Part shown: positions 26,567 through 35,523 of the stretch, piece by piece
Layout: each line of letters begins with the position of its first letter
Position numbering within the stretch: the stretch's first letter is position 1
Assembly (NCBI RefSeq): GCF_913776295.1
Contig: NZ_CAJYOJ010000043.1
Coordinates: forward strand, 78,434 to 142,433
Direction of reading: 5' to 3'
DNA length: 64,000 bases
From: an uncultured Pedobacter sp.
GTDB taxonomy: Bacteria; Bacteroidota; Bacteroidia; Sphingobacteriales; Sphingobacteriaceae
Notes under the pieces: generated by a model
Seen by the model: the letters and a program-made list of their open reading frames with translations, nothing else
Databases searched by the model: none
Told to the model about the DNA's origin: nothing
Program-made: the position numbers and the translations under genes

Positions 26567-27574
26567 ATGTCTGTAAAGATAGGAAATATAGATTTAGGTG
26601 AGTTCCCGTTATTACTGGCTCCAATGGAGGATGTAAGTGATCCACCGTTCCGTTACGTATGTAAGAAAAACGGGGCAGACATGATGTATACCGAATTTAT
26701 TTCTTCGGAAGGCTTGATCCGCGATGCCGCAAAAAGTTTGCAAAAACTTGATATTTTCGAATATGAAAGACCGATCGGCATCCAGATTTTTGGTGGTGAT
26801 ATCGAACACATGCGCGAAGCTTCAGCAATTGCTTCTGCTGCAGGCCCTGATCTGGTTGATATTAATTACGGATGTCCGGTAAAAAATGTGGTTTGCAAAG
26901 GTGCAGGTTCTAGTTTGCTTCAGGATATCGATAAAATGGTAAAAATGACTGATGCTGTTGTTAAAGCTTCGCATTTGCCTGTTACCGTAAAAACCCGCCT
27001 GGGCTGGGATGATCATACTAAAAATGTTTATGAAGTTGCCGAGCGACTTCAGGATGTAGGGATCCAGGCATTGACCATTCATGGCAGAACAAGGGCACAA
27101 TTATACAAAGGAGAGGCAGATTGGAGTTTAATCCGTGAAATTAAACGTAATCCCCGCATAAAAATCCCAATTTTTGGCAATGGTGATGTAGATAGCCCTG
27201 AAAAAGCAGCCAATTGGCGTATGGAATACGAGGTAGATGGTATCATGATCGGCCGTGCTGCAATTGGTTATCCATGGATTTTTCGAGAAGTAAAACATTT
27301 CTTCAAAACTGGAAAACACTTAGCCGGACCAACCATAGACGAAAGAATTGAAGTTTGCCGTACACATTTAGATAAATCACTGGAATGGAAAGGTCCTAAA
27401 ACCGGTATTTTCGAAATGCGCCGGCATTATGCCAACTATTTCAAAGGTCTGCCAGATTTTAAACCGTATCGGATGCGATTAGTTGCTGAATCAGAAATCA
27501 ACAACATTTATAGCATTTTAGAAGAAGTGGCAGAAAAATTTGCCAACTATGACGCCACCAGTGTACTGGCTTGA
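26567..27574 (+). CDS. dusB: tRNA-dihydrouridine synthase DusB
   Basis: A 335-residue flavin enzyme that reduces specific uridines in the tRNA D-loop. The TIM barrel opens with LLLAPMEDVSDPPFRYVCKKNGADMMYTEF. The catalytic cysteine lies in VDINYGCPVKNVVCKGAGSSLL. FMN-phosphate binding segments VKTRLGWDD, LTIHGRTRAQLYKG and GNGDV...DGIMIGRAAIGYPWIF are present. The C-terminal helical tRNA-binding domain is complete. It is probably co-transcribed with apaG 34 bases downstream. Confidence 0.95.
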   Translation: MSVKIGNIDLGEFPLLLAPMEDVSDPPFRYVCKKNGADMMYTEFISSEGLIRDAAKSLQKLDIFEYERPIGIQIFGGDIEHMREASAIASAAGPDLVDINYGCPVKNVVCKGAGSSLLQDIDKMVKMTDAVVKASHLPVTVKTRLGWDDHTKNVYEVAERLQDVGIQALTIHGRTRAQLYKGEADWSLIREIKRNPRIKIPIFGNGDVDSPEKAANWRMEYEVDGIMIGRAAIGYPWIFREVKHFFKTGKHLAGPTIDERIEVCRTHLDKSLEWKGPKTGIFEMRRHYANYFKGLPDFKPYRMRLVAESEINNIYSILEEVAEKFANYDATSVLA

Positions 27575-27608
27575 TTTTTGAAAGTTTTTTCTTAAATTCG
27601 TTATTATC

Positions 27609-27995
27609 ATGGTTACAGCAATTACAGACGGTGTTAAGGTTTCAGTAGAAACGGTGTACCAGCCAGAATATTCAAATCCGGCGAACGAACATTATATGTT
27701 TGCCTATCGTGTGGAAATTTCCAATCTTTCTGATTACGCTGTCCAATTGATGCGCCGCCAATGGTTGATATTCGATTCGAACAGCAGCAAAAGAGAGGTA
27801 GAGGGTGAGGGTGTGGTTGGTTTACAGCCAATAATACAACCGGGAGAAACACATGTATATGTTTCGGGTTGTAACCTCAAAACCGATATGGGTAGCATGA
27901 AAGGTACCTATTTGATGAGACGTGATATGGATGGTTCAGAATTCGATGTTGATATTCCTGAGTTTCAATTAATAGCCCCTTATAAATTAAATTAA
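27609..27995 (+). CDS. apaG: ApaG domain protein
   Basis: A 128-residue single ApaG domain, an immunoglobulin-like beta sandwich. Conserved stretches are YMFAYRVEISNLSDYAVQLMRRQWLIFDS, GVVGLQPIIQPGETHVYVSGC and MKGTYLM. ApaG has been linked to Co2+/Mg2+ efflux and Ap4A levels in enterobacteria; the biochemical role remains unclear. Length and motifs are complete. The DNA after it holds no intact gene for about 500 bases. Confidence 0.93.
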   Translation: MVTAITDGVKVSVETVYQPEYSNPANEHYMFAYRVEISNLSDYAVQLMRRQWLIFDSNSSKREVEGEGVVGLQPIIQPGETHVYVSGCNLKTDMGSMKGTYLMRRDMDGSEFDVDIPEFQLIAPYKLN

Positions 27996-28065
27996 TCTTT
28001 CCTTATTTTTCATCTTAATCGTAGTAGAAGCGCAAAACCAATATTCAGTTTTTAGAAAAGCAATT

Positions 28066-28278
28066 TCAGTTTTTTATTTTAAGTGTTAGTCCTGCTTTTG
28101 TTTCAAGTCCTCGCAGCGCTGCGGGCTTTTCACGCCAATCAGGTTTAAATTGCAGTGTTTCTGCCAATTTTAAAGGTTGAACAGCGTGGCGTGTAAGCTC
28201 TTCTAATCTGATCCCAAATAGTACAACATACCATTTAACACATATTAAGCGGACGATTGTAGCTGGATGCCGATATTT
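28066..28278 (-). pseudogene. Decayed coding remnant, C-terminal fragment without a start
   Basis: A minus-strand frame of 70 codons with no usable start codon. From about 28220 down it reads like real protein: LFGIRLEELTRHAVQPLKLA, then ETLQFKPDWREKPAALRGLE, ending LTLKIKN. Above that point the translation looks random, so the fragment seems to have been joined to other DNA near 28225-28245. I do not recognise the family. It lies in the gap after apaG and beside a second remnant. Confidence 0.4.
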
Positions 28279-28501
28279 TCATTATTAGAAGCATATACGG
28301 GGACCGAAATTTTCCTCCTGTCATCAAACTGCCTTCCAAACAGATATTTTAAATAAGTCCATGAATTTGTTTCAGGGTCTATCTTGTTGGAAAAGATGAT
28401 ATGAATTCGGGGCAGCTATCGGATCAGCTGATGATCCGGTAATAACCAGAAACGGCCAGGATGATTTTCCCGGCCGCGTTGTATTTCATAATGGATATTC
28501 T
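28245..28501 (-). pseudogene. Decayed coding remnant with an internal stop
   Basis: On the minus strand a frame reads ENIHYEIQRGRENHPGRFWL to about 28419, hits a TAG at 28416-28418, then continues in the same frame with LPRIHIIFSNKIDPETNSWT and VPVYASNNENIGIQLQSSA before a TAA at 28245. The part after the TAG has good protein character. A small palindrome (GGATCAGCTGATGATCC) lies at the break. It directly follows the metallopeptidase stop. The family is not recognised; sequencing error at the TAG cannot be excluded. Confidence 0.4.
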
Positions 28502-29218
28502 CTAATCCCTGCTTCGTCCAAAAAGCATCGATGCATAATATAATAAATTGGCTAATGCACCCACAGCCGCAACCACGTAAGTCATGGCTGCCCACCAAAG
28601 CGCATCTTTAGCCTGCGCATTTTCTTCCTGTGTTTGCATCACTCCATTGTTGTTTTTTAGCCAGGCCAATGCACGGTTACTGGCATCAAATTCTACTGGT
28701 AGGGTAATGATACTAAATATGGTTACCAGTGCTAAACCCACTACACCAATCGCCAAAACAATAGGGTTTCCGGTAAAACCTATTAACAAAACACCAATTA
28801 ATAAAACCCATTGCAAAAGATTAGATGATATGCTCACCACAGGAACCATGCTGCTTCTTAACTGTAACCAGTGATATGATTTTGCCTGTTGCACCGCATG
28901 GCCACACTCATGAGCCGCTACTGCCGCCGCCGCTACGCTTCGGCTGTAGTATACATCTGTACTCAAATTCACGGTTTTATCGGATGGATTGTAATGATCT
29001 GTTAATTGTCCTTCGGTACTCATCACCTTCACATCGTATATTCCATTATCATGCAGCATTCTTTCTGCTACCTCTTTGCCCGATAAACCAGAGCTTAATT
29101 GCATTTCGGCATACTTGGAAAACTTGTTTCTAAACCGCCATTGTACAAACATGCTCAGCAATAATACCGGGATGATTAATATTAAATAAACTCCCATTTT
29201 CTTTTGTATGTTTTTCAT
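28502..29218 (-). CDS. Membrane zinc metallopeptidase, YugP-like
   Basis: A 238-residue protein of the Zn_peptidase_2 (PF04298, YugP) family. It has an N-terminal membrane helix (YLILIIPVLLLSMFVQW), then the zinc motif HECGH in VAAHECGHAVQQAKSY at about residue 102, and two to three helices in LLQWVLLIGVLLIGFTG, VLAIGVVGLALVTIFSI and the C-terminus. The third ligand region LPVEFDASNRALAWL is present. Substrates are unknown. It is the only clearly intact ordinary gene inside the accessory patch between apaG and purU. Confidence 0.88.
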   Translation of the reverse strand: MKNIQKKMGVYLILIIPVLLLSMFVQWRFRNKFSKYAEMQLSSGLSGKEVAERMLHDNGIYDVKVMSTEGQLTDHYNPSDKTVNLSTDVYYSRSVAAAAVAAHECGHAVQQAKSYHWLQLRSSMVPVVSISSNLLQWVLLIGVLLIGFTGNPIVLAIGVVGLALVTIFSIITLPVEFDASNRALAWLKNNNGVMQTQEENAQAKDALWWAAMTYVVAAVGALANLLYYASMLFGRSRD

Positions 29219-29324
29219 TTAGCCTATATCAAAAAGCGTTCCCATATTATTTAAAGTTTAAAAAACAGTACATTTATACGATGCCAACCAAACACTCATA
29301 CTAGGAAAAAGAATTATCTTTTTT

Positions 29325-30309
29325 AATTATGATGCGATTTTGATTAGCAGCGGAATAATAGGGTTAAACGCTACTATCCACCTTAAAAAAACAGCTTCTT
29401 CCTTAAAGCCAGTCATACTCGAAAAGGTTTTTTACCTACAGGCGTAGGTACAAAAAATGCAGGTTTTGCTTGTTTTGGAAGCATTTCTGAACTCATTGAA
29501 CAAGAGGAAATGACCGGTAGCGATTCCCTTACAATACTTATCGAAAAACGGTGGAAAGGTCTGCTCAAACTACGCTAATTGCTGAGCGATAATACCATTG
29601 ATTATCAATGCCTCGGAGGATATGAACTATTTAAAAAAGAAGACAGTTTTTCAACCGAACAGGGTGTATCCAAAATTGAACATTTTAACTTTTTGGTTAA
29701 TGACATTGCCGGATTCAATGCTTTTTGTTTAAACAATAAAAAAATCAGTCTCTTTGGTTTCGATAGTGTAGATTGTTTTAGTCAGAAATCAATATGAGGC
29801 CCAGATTGATAGTGGTAAAATGATGTATGCTTTAATTCAGTATGCACAACAAGTCGGCATAGGCATTTTTAACAATTGCAATGTAGACCAGATTAAAGAA
29901 GAATCAAAAGGTTTTCGCCTGATTACCCAAAATGGAAATTTTTTATGTAAAAGATTGATGGTTACTACAAATGCCTTTATTAAAGATTTATATCCTGATG
30001 TGGATATCAATCCCGGACGCGGTCAGGTTTTGATAACCAAACCCATCAAAAATTTGAAGATAAAGGGCACTTTCCATTACGATAAAGGTTACGCTTGAGC
30101 AGCTACTAAAAGAAGTCATCTTACCAACCGCTAAATATGAAATTGATTATCGTTGGAGTGGGATTATGGCCTTTGGTAAAACACTTGAACCACTTATTGA
30201 AGAAATCCGTCCGAATGTATTTTGTGCAACCAGGTGCAACGGTATGGGAGTTGCTATTGGTTCGCAAATCGAAGAAGATGTGGCGAAACTTATATTAAAA
30301 AAATTATAA
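29325..30309 (+). pseudogene. Broken FAD-dependent oxidoreductase (DAO family)
   Basis: Pieces of one DAO-type flavoprotein can be followed on the plus strand in changing frames. First a dinucleotide-binding start YDAILISSGIIGLNATIHLK, with the second Gly of the usual GxGxxG replaced by Ser (SSGIIG). Then GVGTKNAGFACFGSISEL, a TAA at 29578-29580, SKIEHFNFLVNDIAGFNAFC, and QVGIGIFNNCNVDQIKEESKG. Next INPGRGQVLITKPIKNLKIK and FHYDKGY, followed after a frame change and loss of some 20-30 codons by EQLLKEVILPTAKYEIDYRW and ATRCNGMGVAIGSQIEED. At least four lesions are visible. No ATG precedes the first piece. Confidence 0.88.
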
Positions 30310-30738
30310 CAAGCCTTTTGCATAAATAACCTTAAGTTTAATTTCCTCACTAAAATCATCTTCATAAATAATGGAGGTAATAATTTCTTGTAATAGAACT
30401 TTGTTTATTCTATTGTCAGCTACGTCTACAGCTACATTTTCCATTTCCTTAATGAATTTTTGAACTTTCAGACCACAATCATTAATAATAAGAAAATATG
30501 CAGATAAAGCAATTGATGCCCTTTTATTACCATCATTAAAACTATGGTTCTTATTAATAGAGAAAAAAAGATGAGTAATTTTATCTTCAATTCTTGGGTA
30601 ATAAAAGTCATTCTTTATATGTTCCAATGTACTTTCTAAAAGACCTATATTTAAAATTCCTAAAATACCACCTGAATTATTAATAATTTCATCGTGAACT
30701 AAAATTGCATGATGTGTATCAAAGTATGAGAATGACAT
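30304..30738 (-). CDS. Doc-type Fic toxin (death-on-curing family)
   Basis: A 144-residue Fic-fold protein. The catalytic motif is HSFNDGNKR at residues 65-73, matching HxFx(D/N)GN(K/G)R with all core residues. The preceding helix ITHLFFSINKN and following ASIALSAYFLIIN fit the Doc group. Phage P1 Doc phosphorylates EF-Tu and stops translation. Its start overlaps the stop of the upstream DNA-binding gene as TAATG, so the pair is translationally coupled like a toxin-antitoxin operon. There is no Phd-type antitoxin. It abuts the end of the broken oxidoreductase. Region is AT-rich, suggesting acquisition. Confidence 0.85.
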   Translation of the reverse strand: MSFSYFDTHHAILVHDEIINNSGGILGILNIGLLESTLEHIKNDFYYPRIEDKITHLFFSINKNHSFNDGNKRASIALSAYFLIINDCGLKVQKFIKEMENVAVDVADNRINKVLLQEIITSIIYEDDFSEEIKLKVIYAKGLL

Positions 30739-31748
30739 TATCTATCTTTAAGTCTTTTAAAAACATCCAATAACTCTGGATTATCAATAATTCTATTTAA
30801 TAAATCTTTACTCTTATTGTCTAAAAAACGTTCATAATCATTTAAACCTAATGAAGATATATAAGGAATTAATCTTTTATGGGTAATGTTCCTTAGGCCA
30901 TAGTCTCTACTCGCCATTTTATTTCGAGCATCTTCAATCTGCGGTATCCAAAATCTTTGCTGAGAGAACTTGACAATTAATTCATCTAATTCTATCGGCT
31001 TTAATTTTCTATTGAGTTTTTCATATGTTCTTTTCATTTCATCTGCAATTCCTATCTCAAATGAAGCTATTAGTTTTAATACTTCAGAATACATAGTATC
31101 TCTAGGATTTTCCTTTTCTTCTAATTGCAAAATTTGTCTATATTCTTTGGCATCCTCTTTAAAAATCACTTTATAAATTGAATCTGTATATACAGCATAT
31201 TTGTAATTCCCCATTTCCAAAAAATTGCTTAATGCAGTTGTAAATTCTTTTCTATAAGCTGGCTCTCTAGAAATAGCAACTAAAAACTCTTCGTCTCTCT
31301 GATTTATATACTTAGTAGACCCACCAAGTTTATCATTTAAAGTATCTATAACTATATCTAATATTGTGCTTCTTAATGCTTTAGCTTTTTCACTTTCAGT
31401 CAATAGCATCCCTAAATTGAGAAAAGCTCTAAAATTGAAAACAGCCAATTGAGGAGCCTTCGCCCCCTCTTGTAGCATCCATTTAAATTGATCTTTAAAT
31501 TCTTTAAGTGCTTTTCCTTTTAGATTTATATATCCATTATGTTTTAATTCATTTTCATTTTGTGAAAGGTATCTATCTATAGTTGAATTATCTATGCCAT
31601 AAAATTCTGCTACTTGTTGCCGTGTAAATCTATATTCACCTTCGAACATCATACCTATGATCCCTAAATAATTTTTTATATTTTCTATGGCATTTTGATT
31701 ATTAAGAATATTTTGCCTATCAATTGCTGATACTGTTAAATCTTTCAT
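30738..31748 (-). CDS. RhuM-like DNA-binding protein, probable partner of Doc
   Basis: A 336-residue protein. Near the N-terminus (about 40-70) a helix-turn-helix can be seen: RFTRQQVAEFYGIDNSTIDR. A segment AVFNFRAFLNLGMLLTESEK is reminiscent of the RhuM/KilA-N type proteins. The rest is helical and charged, without a recognisable enzyme motif. Large DNA-binding proteins of this kind are found directly before Doc toxins in many bacteria and may act as the antitoxin or autorepressor. The family name is my best match, not certain. A CCTTAT/ATAAGG palindrome lies 35 bases upstream. Confidence 0.65.
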   Translation of the reverse strand: MKDLTVSAIDRQNILNNQNAIENIKNYLGIIGMMFEGEYRFTRQQVAEFYGIDNSTIDRYLSQNENELKHNGYINLKGKALKEFKDQFKWMLQEGAKAPQLAVFNFRAFLNLGMLLTESEKAKALRSTILDIVIDTLNDKLGGSTKYINQRDEEFLVAISREPAYRKEFTTALSNFLEMGNYKYAVYTDSIYKVIFKEDAKEYRQILQLEEKENPRDTMYSEVLKLIASFEIGIADEMKRTYEKLNRKLKPIELDELIVKFSQQRFWIPQIEDARNKMASRDYGLRNITHKRLIPYISSLGLNDYERFLDNKSKDLLNRIIDNPELLDVFKRLKDR

Positions 31749-31783
31749 TTTTACAAAAATTGTTGAAAACTTTTAAATGTTCC

Positions 31784-31797
31784 CCTTATGAATAAGG
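31784..31797. promoter_or_regulatory. Candidate operator palindrome upstream of the RhuM-like/Doc operon
   Basis: Perfect 6-base arms CCTTAT / ATAAGG separated by 2 bases, 35 bases before the ATG at 31748. The first gene of the operon has a helix-turn-helix, so autoregulation at this site is plausible. It is short enough to occur by chance. Confidence 0.35.
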
Positions 31798-31904
31798 TAA
31801 ACATAACATAAGTAATTGATTTAATGAGTTTTATGATGTGTTAAAATATTTTTAAATAATATTAACATTTATTTAATTACTAAACAAATATAGTTTTTAT
31901 TGTC

Positions 31905-32744
31905 TTACTTAAACACCACCGTTTTATTTCCGCTAACAAAAACCCGGTCTTCAAAAATGAGTTCTAATGCTTCCAATAAAACTTTTTTCTCTATTTCCTT
32001 ACCGGCACGTACCATTTCTTTCACGCCAAAGTTATGGTCCACATGGTTGGTATGTTGGGTAATAATAGGCCCTTCATCTAAATTATCGGTAACAAAATGT
32101 GCGGTAGCCCCAATAATTTTTACCCCACGCTCAAAAGCCTGGCGATAAGGGTTAGCACCTATAAAAGCTGGTAAGAAAGAATGATGGATGTTAATGATTT
32201 TACCAGCATAATCCTTCACAAAATCAGCTGAAAGAATGCGCATAAACTTGGCTAATACCAGGTAATCTACTTCGAATTGATTAATGATGTTTTTTACTTC
32301 ATCCTCGAATACACTCTTATCTTTATTGTTATGATCGACGTAAAAATAAGGAATACCTAGTTTCTCGGTAAAATCCCTCAAACTTTCATAATTACCAATA
32401 ACACATTGAACATTTGCCCCTAAAGTTTTAAAATGGTTTTTAATCAGTATTTCTGCCAAACAATGATACTCTTTCGTGACCAGGACAGCAACCTGCTTTT
32501 CCTGTTTGGTAATTAAATTTACCTTTGCCGCGTTTGGTAAGTTCTCTAACAGTTTATCCTTTAATTTTTCTGAATATTCAACGTTTCCGGTACAGGCAAT
32601 CCTGGTAAAAAATGCTCTATTAGCTTCATCTACAAACTCGCGCATGGCAACAATATTCAAATGATGTGCAGCCAGCACGCGGGTAATATGGGTAACTAAA
32701 CCAACTTGATCGGGACAAGAAATAAGGACGGTTAAAGCGTTCAT
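31905..32744 (-). CDS. purU: Formyltetrahydrofolate deformylase
   Basis: A 279-residue enzyme that hydrolyses 10-formyl-THF to formate and THF. An N-terminal ACT-like domain (MNALTVLISCPDQVGLVTHI, VDEANRAFFTRI) is followed by a formyltransferase-fold domain. Catalytic stretch: INIHHSFLPAFIGANPYRQA and IIGATAHFVTDNLDEGPII, with the conserved His and Asp. The ATG at 32744 fits the family; the longer frame adds 7 residues. It is a single-gene unit bordering the accessory patch. Confidence 0.95.
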   Translation of the reverse strand: MNALTVLISCPDQVGLVTHITRVLAAHHLNIVAMREFVDEANRAFFTRIACTGNVEYSEKLKDKLLENLPNAAKVNLITKQEKQVAVLVTKEYHCLAEILIKNHFKTLGANVQCVIGNYESLRDFTEKLGIPYFYVDHNNKDKSVFEDEVKNIINQFEVDYLVLAKFMRILSADFVKDYAGKIINIHHSFLPAFIGANPYRQAFERGVKIIGATAHFVTDNLDEGPIITQHTNHVDHNFGVKEMVRAGKEIEKKVLLEALELIFEDRVFVSGNKTVVFK

Positions 32745-32862
32745 TTTTAAAATACTAATATCCAATTATAACTAATTTTTACGGTTTTATCTGGCTCAAA
32801 CTGACTAATTTTTTTTGGTATATCTATTTTAAATCTTCACTTTTACTAAAATTTTTATCATT

Positions 32863-34233
32863 ATGGAAAACATCGGCATTGCTTTACTAATTGTTATTTT
32901 AATCGTTCTGTTTATTTTATTGCTAAAGAAACCTAAAGCTCAGCCTTCTATCATTTCTTTAGAAGATTTTGAACGTATAAAAAGTGAAAATGAGCTTTTA
33001 AAAATCAGTCTAGCCAAAGCCGAAGAACGCGTTTCTAATTTATCTGCTGAAAAAGAACACATTACTATTTTACTTAAAGAAGAACAACAACGCTTAATTG
33101 ATGAATTACAGGCTGAGCGCGACCGGCTTGCTGATGCCAACCGTGAGCTGGAAAGTACGAGGTCATTTTACCTGGCTGAAAAAGAAAAATTGGCAGAACA
33201 AAAATTAAGTTATGAGCAGTCTCAACAAAAGTTGAACAAAGATTTCGAACTCATTGCCAATAAGATTCTCGAAGAAAAATCCACTAAATTTATAGAGCAG
33301 AACCGTACCAACCTGGATATCATTCTCAATCCGCTGAAAGAAAATATTAAGGCTTTTGAAGATAAAGTAGAAAAGGTTTACAAAGCAGAGTCAGATGAAA
33401 GAAATATACTAAAAGGGGTCATTTCAGAATTACAGATTCAAAGTAAACTTATTCAGGAAGATGCCCATAATTTAACCAGGGCTTTAAAAGGCGACAATAA
33501 AAAACAGGGGAACTGGGGAGAAATCATCTTGGAAAAGGTTTTGGAGCGATCCGGTTTAGTTCGAGGTCAGGAATATCGTATCCAGGCCTCTCATACTTCA
33601 GCTGAGGGTAGCCGTTACCAGCCAGATGTGGTAATAGATCTGCCTGATGATAAACACCTCATTGTTGATGCTAAGGTAAGTTTAGTTGCTTACGAGCGTT
33701 CTGTATCTGCAGATACAGATGAAGAGCGTGAAAGCTATGTAAAGCAACACCTGGCCTCAATTAAGAACCACATCCAGGAACTGTCATCAAAAAACTATCA
33801 TGATTTATATAAAATCAATTCTCCTGATTTTGTTTTATTATTTGTACCCATTGAATCTTCTTTTAGTATCGCCATACAAAAAGATGCCGAACTCTTCAAT
33901 TTTGCATGGGACAGGAGAGTCGTAATCGTAAGTCCGTCTACTCTGTTAGCTACTTTGCGCACCATAGCCAGTATATGGAAACAGGAACGCCAAAACCGCA
34001 ACGTGATGGAAATTGCCCGTTTAAGTGGCAGCATGTACGACAAGTTTGTAGGTTTTATAGCTGATATGGAGAATATTGGAAAACATATTAAAAATGGACA
34101 GGATGCTTATGATAAAGCCATTAACAAATTATCAGCCGGCGCGGGAAATTTAACAAACACTTCAGAAAAGATAAAAAAATTGGGTGCTAAAACAACCAAG
34201 CAAATTGACTTGAAATATTTGGATATGGAATAA
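32863..34233 (+). CDS. rmuC: DNA recombination protein RmuC
   Basis: A 456-residue RmuC family protein. One N-terminal membrane helix (IGIALLIVILIVLFILLL), a long coiled coil (about 40-170), then the RmuC nuclease-like domain with GNWGEIILEKVLERSGLVRGQEY, PDVVIDLPDDKHLIVDAKVSL and SPSTLLATLRTIASIW. The D...E/DxK arrangement fits a PD-(D/E)XK fold. RmuC limits inversions at short inverted repeats in E. coli, notable given the hairpin repeats in this window, though no link is shown. Confidence 0.93.
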   Translation: MENIGIALLIVILIVLFILLLKKPKAQPSIISLEDFERIKSENELLKISLAKAEERVSNLSAEKEHITILLKEEQQRLIDELQAERDRLADANRELESTRSFYLAEKEKLAEQKLSYEQSQQKLNKDFELIANKILEEKSTKFIEQNRTNLDIILNPLKENIKAFEDKVEKVYKAESDERNILKGVISELQIQSKLIQEDAHNLTRALKGDNKKQGNWGEIILEKVLERSGLVRGQEYRIQASHTSAEGSRYQPDVVIDLPDDKHLIVDAKVSLVAYERSVSADTDEERESYVKQHLASIKNHIQELSSKNYHDLYKINSPDFVLLFVPIESSFSIAIQKDAELFNFAWDRRVVIVSPSTLLATLRTIASIWKQERQNRNVMEIARLSGSMYDKFVGFIADMENIGKHIKNGQDAYDKAINKLSAGAGNLTNTSEKIKKLGAKTTKQIDLKYLDME

Positions 34234-34241
34234 GTTAATTT

Positions 34242-34262
34242 CGGTTGGTGAGACACCAACCG
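34242..34262. terminator. Hairpin just after rmuC
   Basis: Perfect 9-bp stem CGGTTGGTG / CACCAACCG with a 3-base loop, 8 bases after the rmuC stop. There is no T-run after it, so it may act as an mRNA-stabilising hairpin rather than a true terminator. Confidence 0.45.
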
Positions 34263-34302
34263 ATAGAAAAATGCAATTTATGGCTAGATACCTCTTAAAA
34301 AA

Positions 34303-34420
34303 ATCGTCATTTCGAACGAAGTGCAACGAGTCGAGAAATCTGCACAAACAGACCTCTACCCACCTGAACGGGCAGGCATAGGCGCGCATTTCGCTACACT
34401 ACAGTCGAGACGACGATCGA
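34303..34420. repeat. Intergenic interspersed repeat (CGTCATTTCGAACGAAG...CGAGACGACG)
   Basis: Opens with CGTCATTTCGAACGAAGTGC and closes with ACTACAGTCGAGACGACG, with ACCTGAACGGGCAGGCATAG in the middle. The middle and right parts resemble 40697-40770 and the left resembles 16543-16667. It fills the gap between the convergent rmuC and thiL genes. Confidence 0.7.
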
Positions 34421-34434
34421 TTTTTTATAAAAAT

Positions 34435-35475
34435 CTATTTCTTAAAAGCATTCCAGCCCTGAGCTTTAAGCTCGTGTACATTATTTGACTTGGAAACCAT
34501 TTTACAACCTGAATTTTTATCCGTTACATGACCGATTACCGTGATATCTACGTCATGTTTGAGTTTTTTATAATCATCCTGGCTAATGGTAAACAGCAAC
34601 TCATAATCTTCGCCACCACTTAGTGCACAAACCGTTGGATCAATTCCCAGTTCACGTGCGGTTTCATAAGTCATCGGATCCAAAGGAATTTTCTCCTCGT
34701 AAATGGTCATTCCTTTATCTGATTGTTCGGCCAGATGCAAAATCTCTGAGGCCAGGCCATCCGAAACATCGATCATAGAAGTGGGTTTAATATCCATTTC
34801 TTCCAATAATGCTACAATATCCATCCTGGCTTCCGGTTTCAATTGCCGTTCGATGATATAATCTTTACCTTCTAAGTCTGGTTGGATCTGTGGATTTTCC
34901 AGATAGATCAATTTCTCCCTTTCCAAAATCTGCAGACCTAAATAAGCGCCGCCCAAATCGCCGGAAACGCATAACAAATCATGCTCCTGCGCACCATTTC
35001 TGTACACCACTTTATCAGCATCAGCATAACCAATACTGGTAATACTGATCACCAAACCTTGCTTACTTGATGAAGTATCACCCCCGATTAAATCGATATT
35101 GTATTTATTACAGGCCAGTTCAATGCCTTTATAAATTTCTTCCACCGCTTCTAACGGAAATTTGCTCGACAAACCCAGTGAAACGGTAATCTGACTTGCC
35201 TTTCCGTTCATGGCATAAATATCACTCAGGTTTACTTGTACAGCTTTGTAACCCAGGTGCATTAACGGCACATAAGCCAGATCAAAGTGGATTCCTTCCA
35301 ATAACAAATCGGTTGAAATTAAAGTCTGTTTGCCTTTGGCATCCAGCACTGCAGCATCATCGCCCACACCTTTTACCGAATAGTCATTTTTAACTTTAAA
35401 ATTAGTCGTCAGGTGTTTAATTAACCCAAATTCACCTAATTCGCTGATATCTGTACGTTCTTTATTTTCAAACAT
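34435..35475 (-). CDS. thiL: Thiamine-monophosphate kinase
   Basis: A 346-residue PurM/AIR synthase-like kinase that makes thiamine diphosphate from thiamine phosphate. Diagnostic segments are GVGDDAAVL near residue 40, TDLLLEGIHFDL, the NLSDIYAMNGKASQITVSLGL helix, LIGGDTSSSKQGLVISITSIG and MIDVSDGLASEILHLAEQS, with the C-terminal GGEDYELLFTI. All metal-binding Asp positions appear intact. No other thiamine genes lie nearby. Confidence 0.95.
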   Translation of the reverse strand: MFENKERTDISELGEFGLIKHLTTNFKVKNDYSVKGVGDDAAVLDAKGKQTLISTDLLLEGIHFDLAYVPLMHLGYKAVQVNLSDIYAMNGKASQITVSLGLSSKFPLEAVEEIYKGIELACNKYNIDLIGGDTSSSKQGLVISITSIGYADADKVVYRNGAQEHDLLCVSGDLGGAYLGLQILEREKLIYLENPQIQPDLEGKDYIIERQLKPEARMDIVALLEEMDIKPTSMIDVSDGLASEILHLAEQSDKGMTIYEEKIPLDPMTYETARELGIDPTVCALSGGEDYELLFTISQDDYKKLKHDVDITVIGHVTDKNSGCKMVSKSNNVHELKAQGWNAFKK

Positions 35476-35523
35476 AAGTTATATTTAGAGGCAAAGCCTT
35501 ATTTTATTTTTAAAAATTTAACT

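Noticed and set aside
28416..28598. A 60-codon minus-strand frame starting inside the metallopeptidase gene
   Set aside because: Its first third overlaps the real metallopeptidase in another frame; only the part below 28501 looks coding, and it is treated as a remnant with an internal stop.
29579..30098. Two open frames that could be called separate small genes
   Set aside because: Both are pieces of one FAD oxidoreductase and together with flanking pieces form a pseudogene.
30304..31748. A complete phage or integrative element around the Doc module
   Set aside because: No integrase, transposase, structural phage genes, attachment-site duplication or tRNA gene was found at either side.
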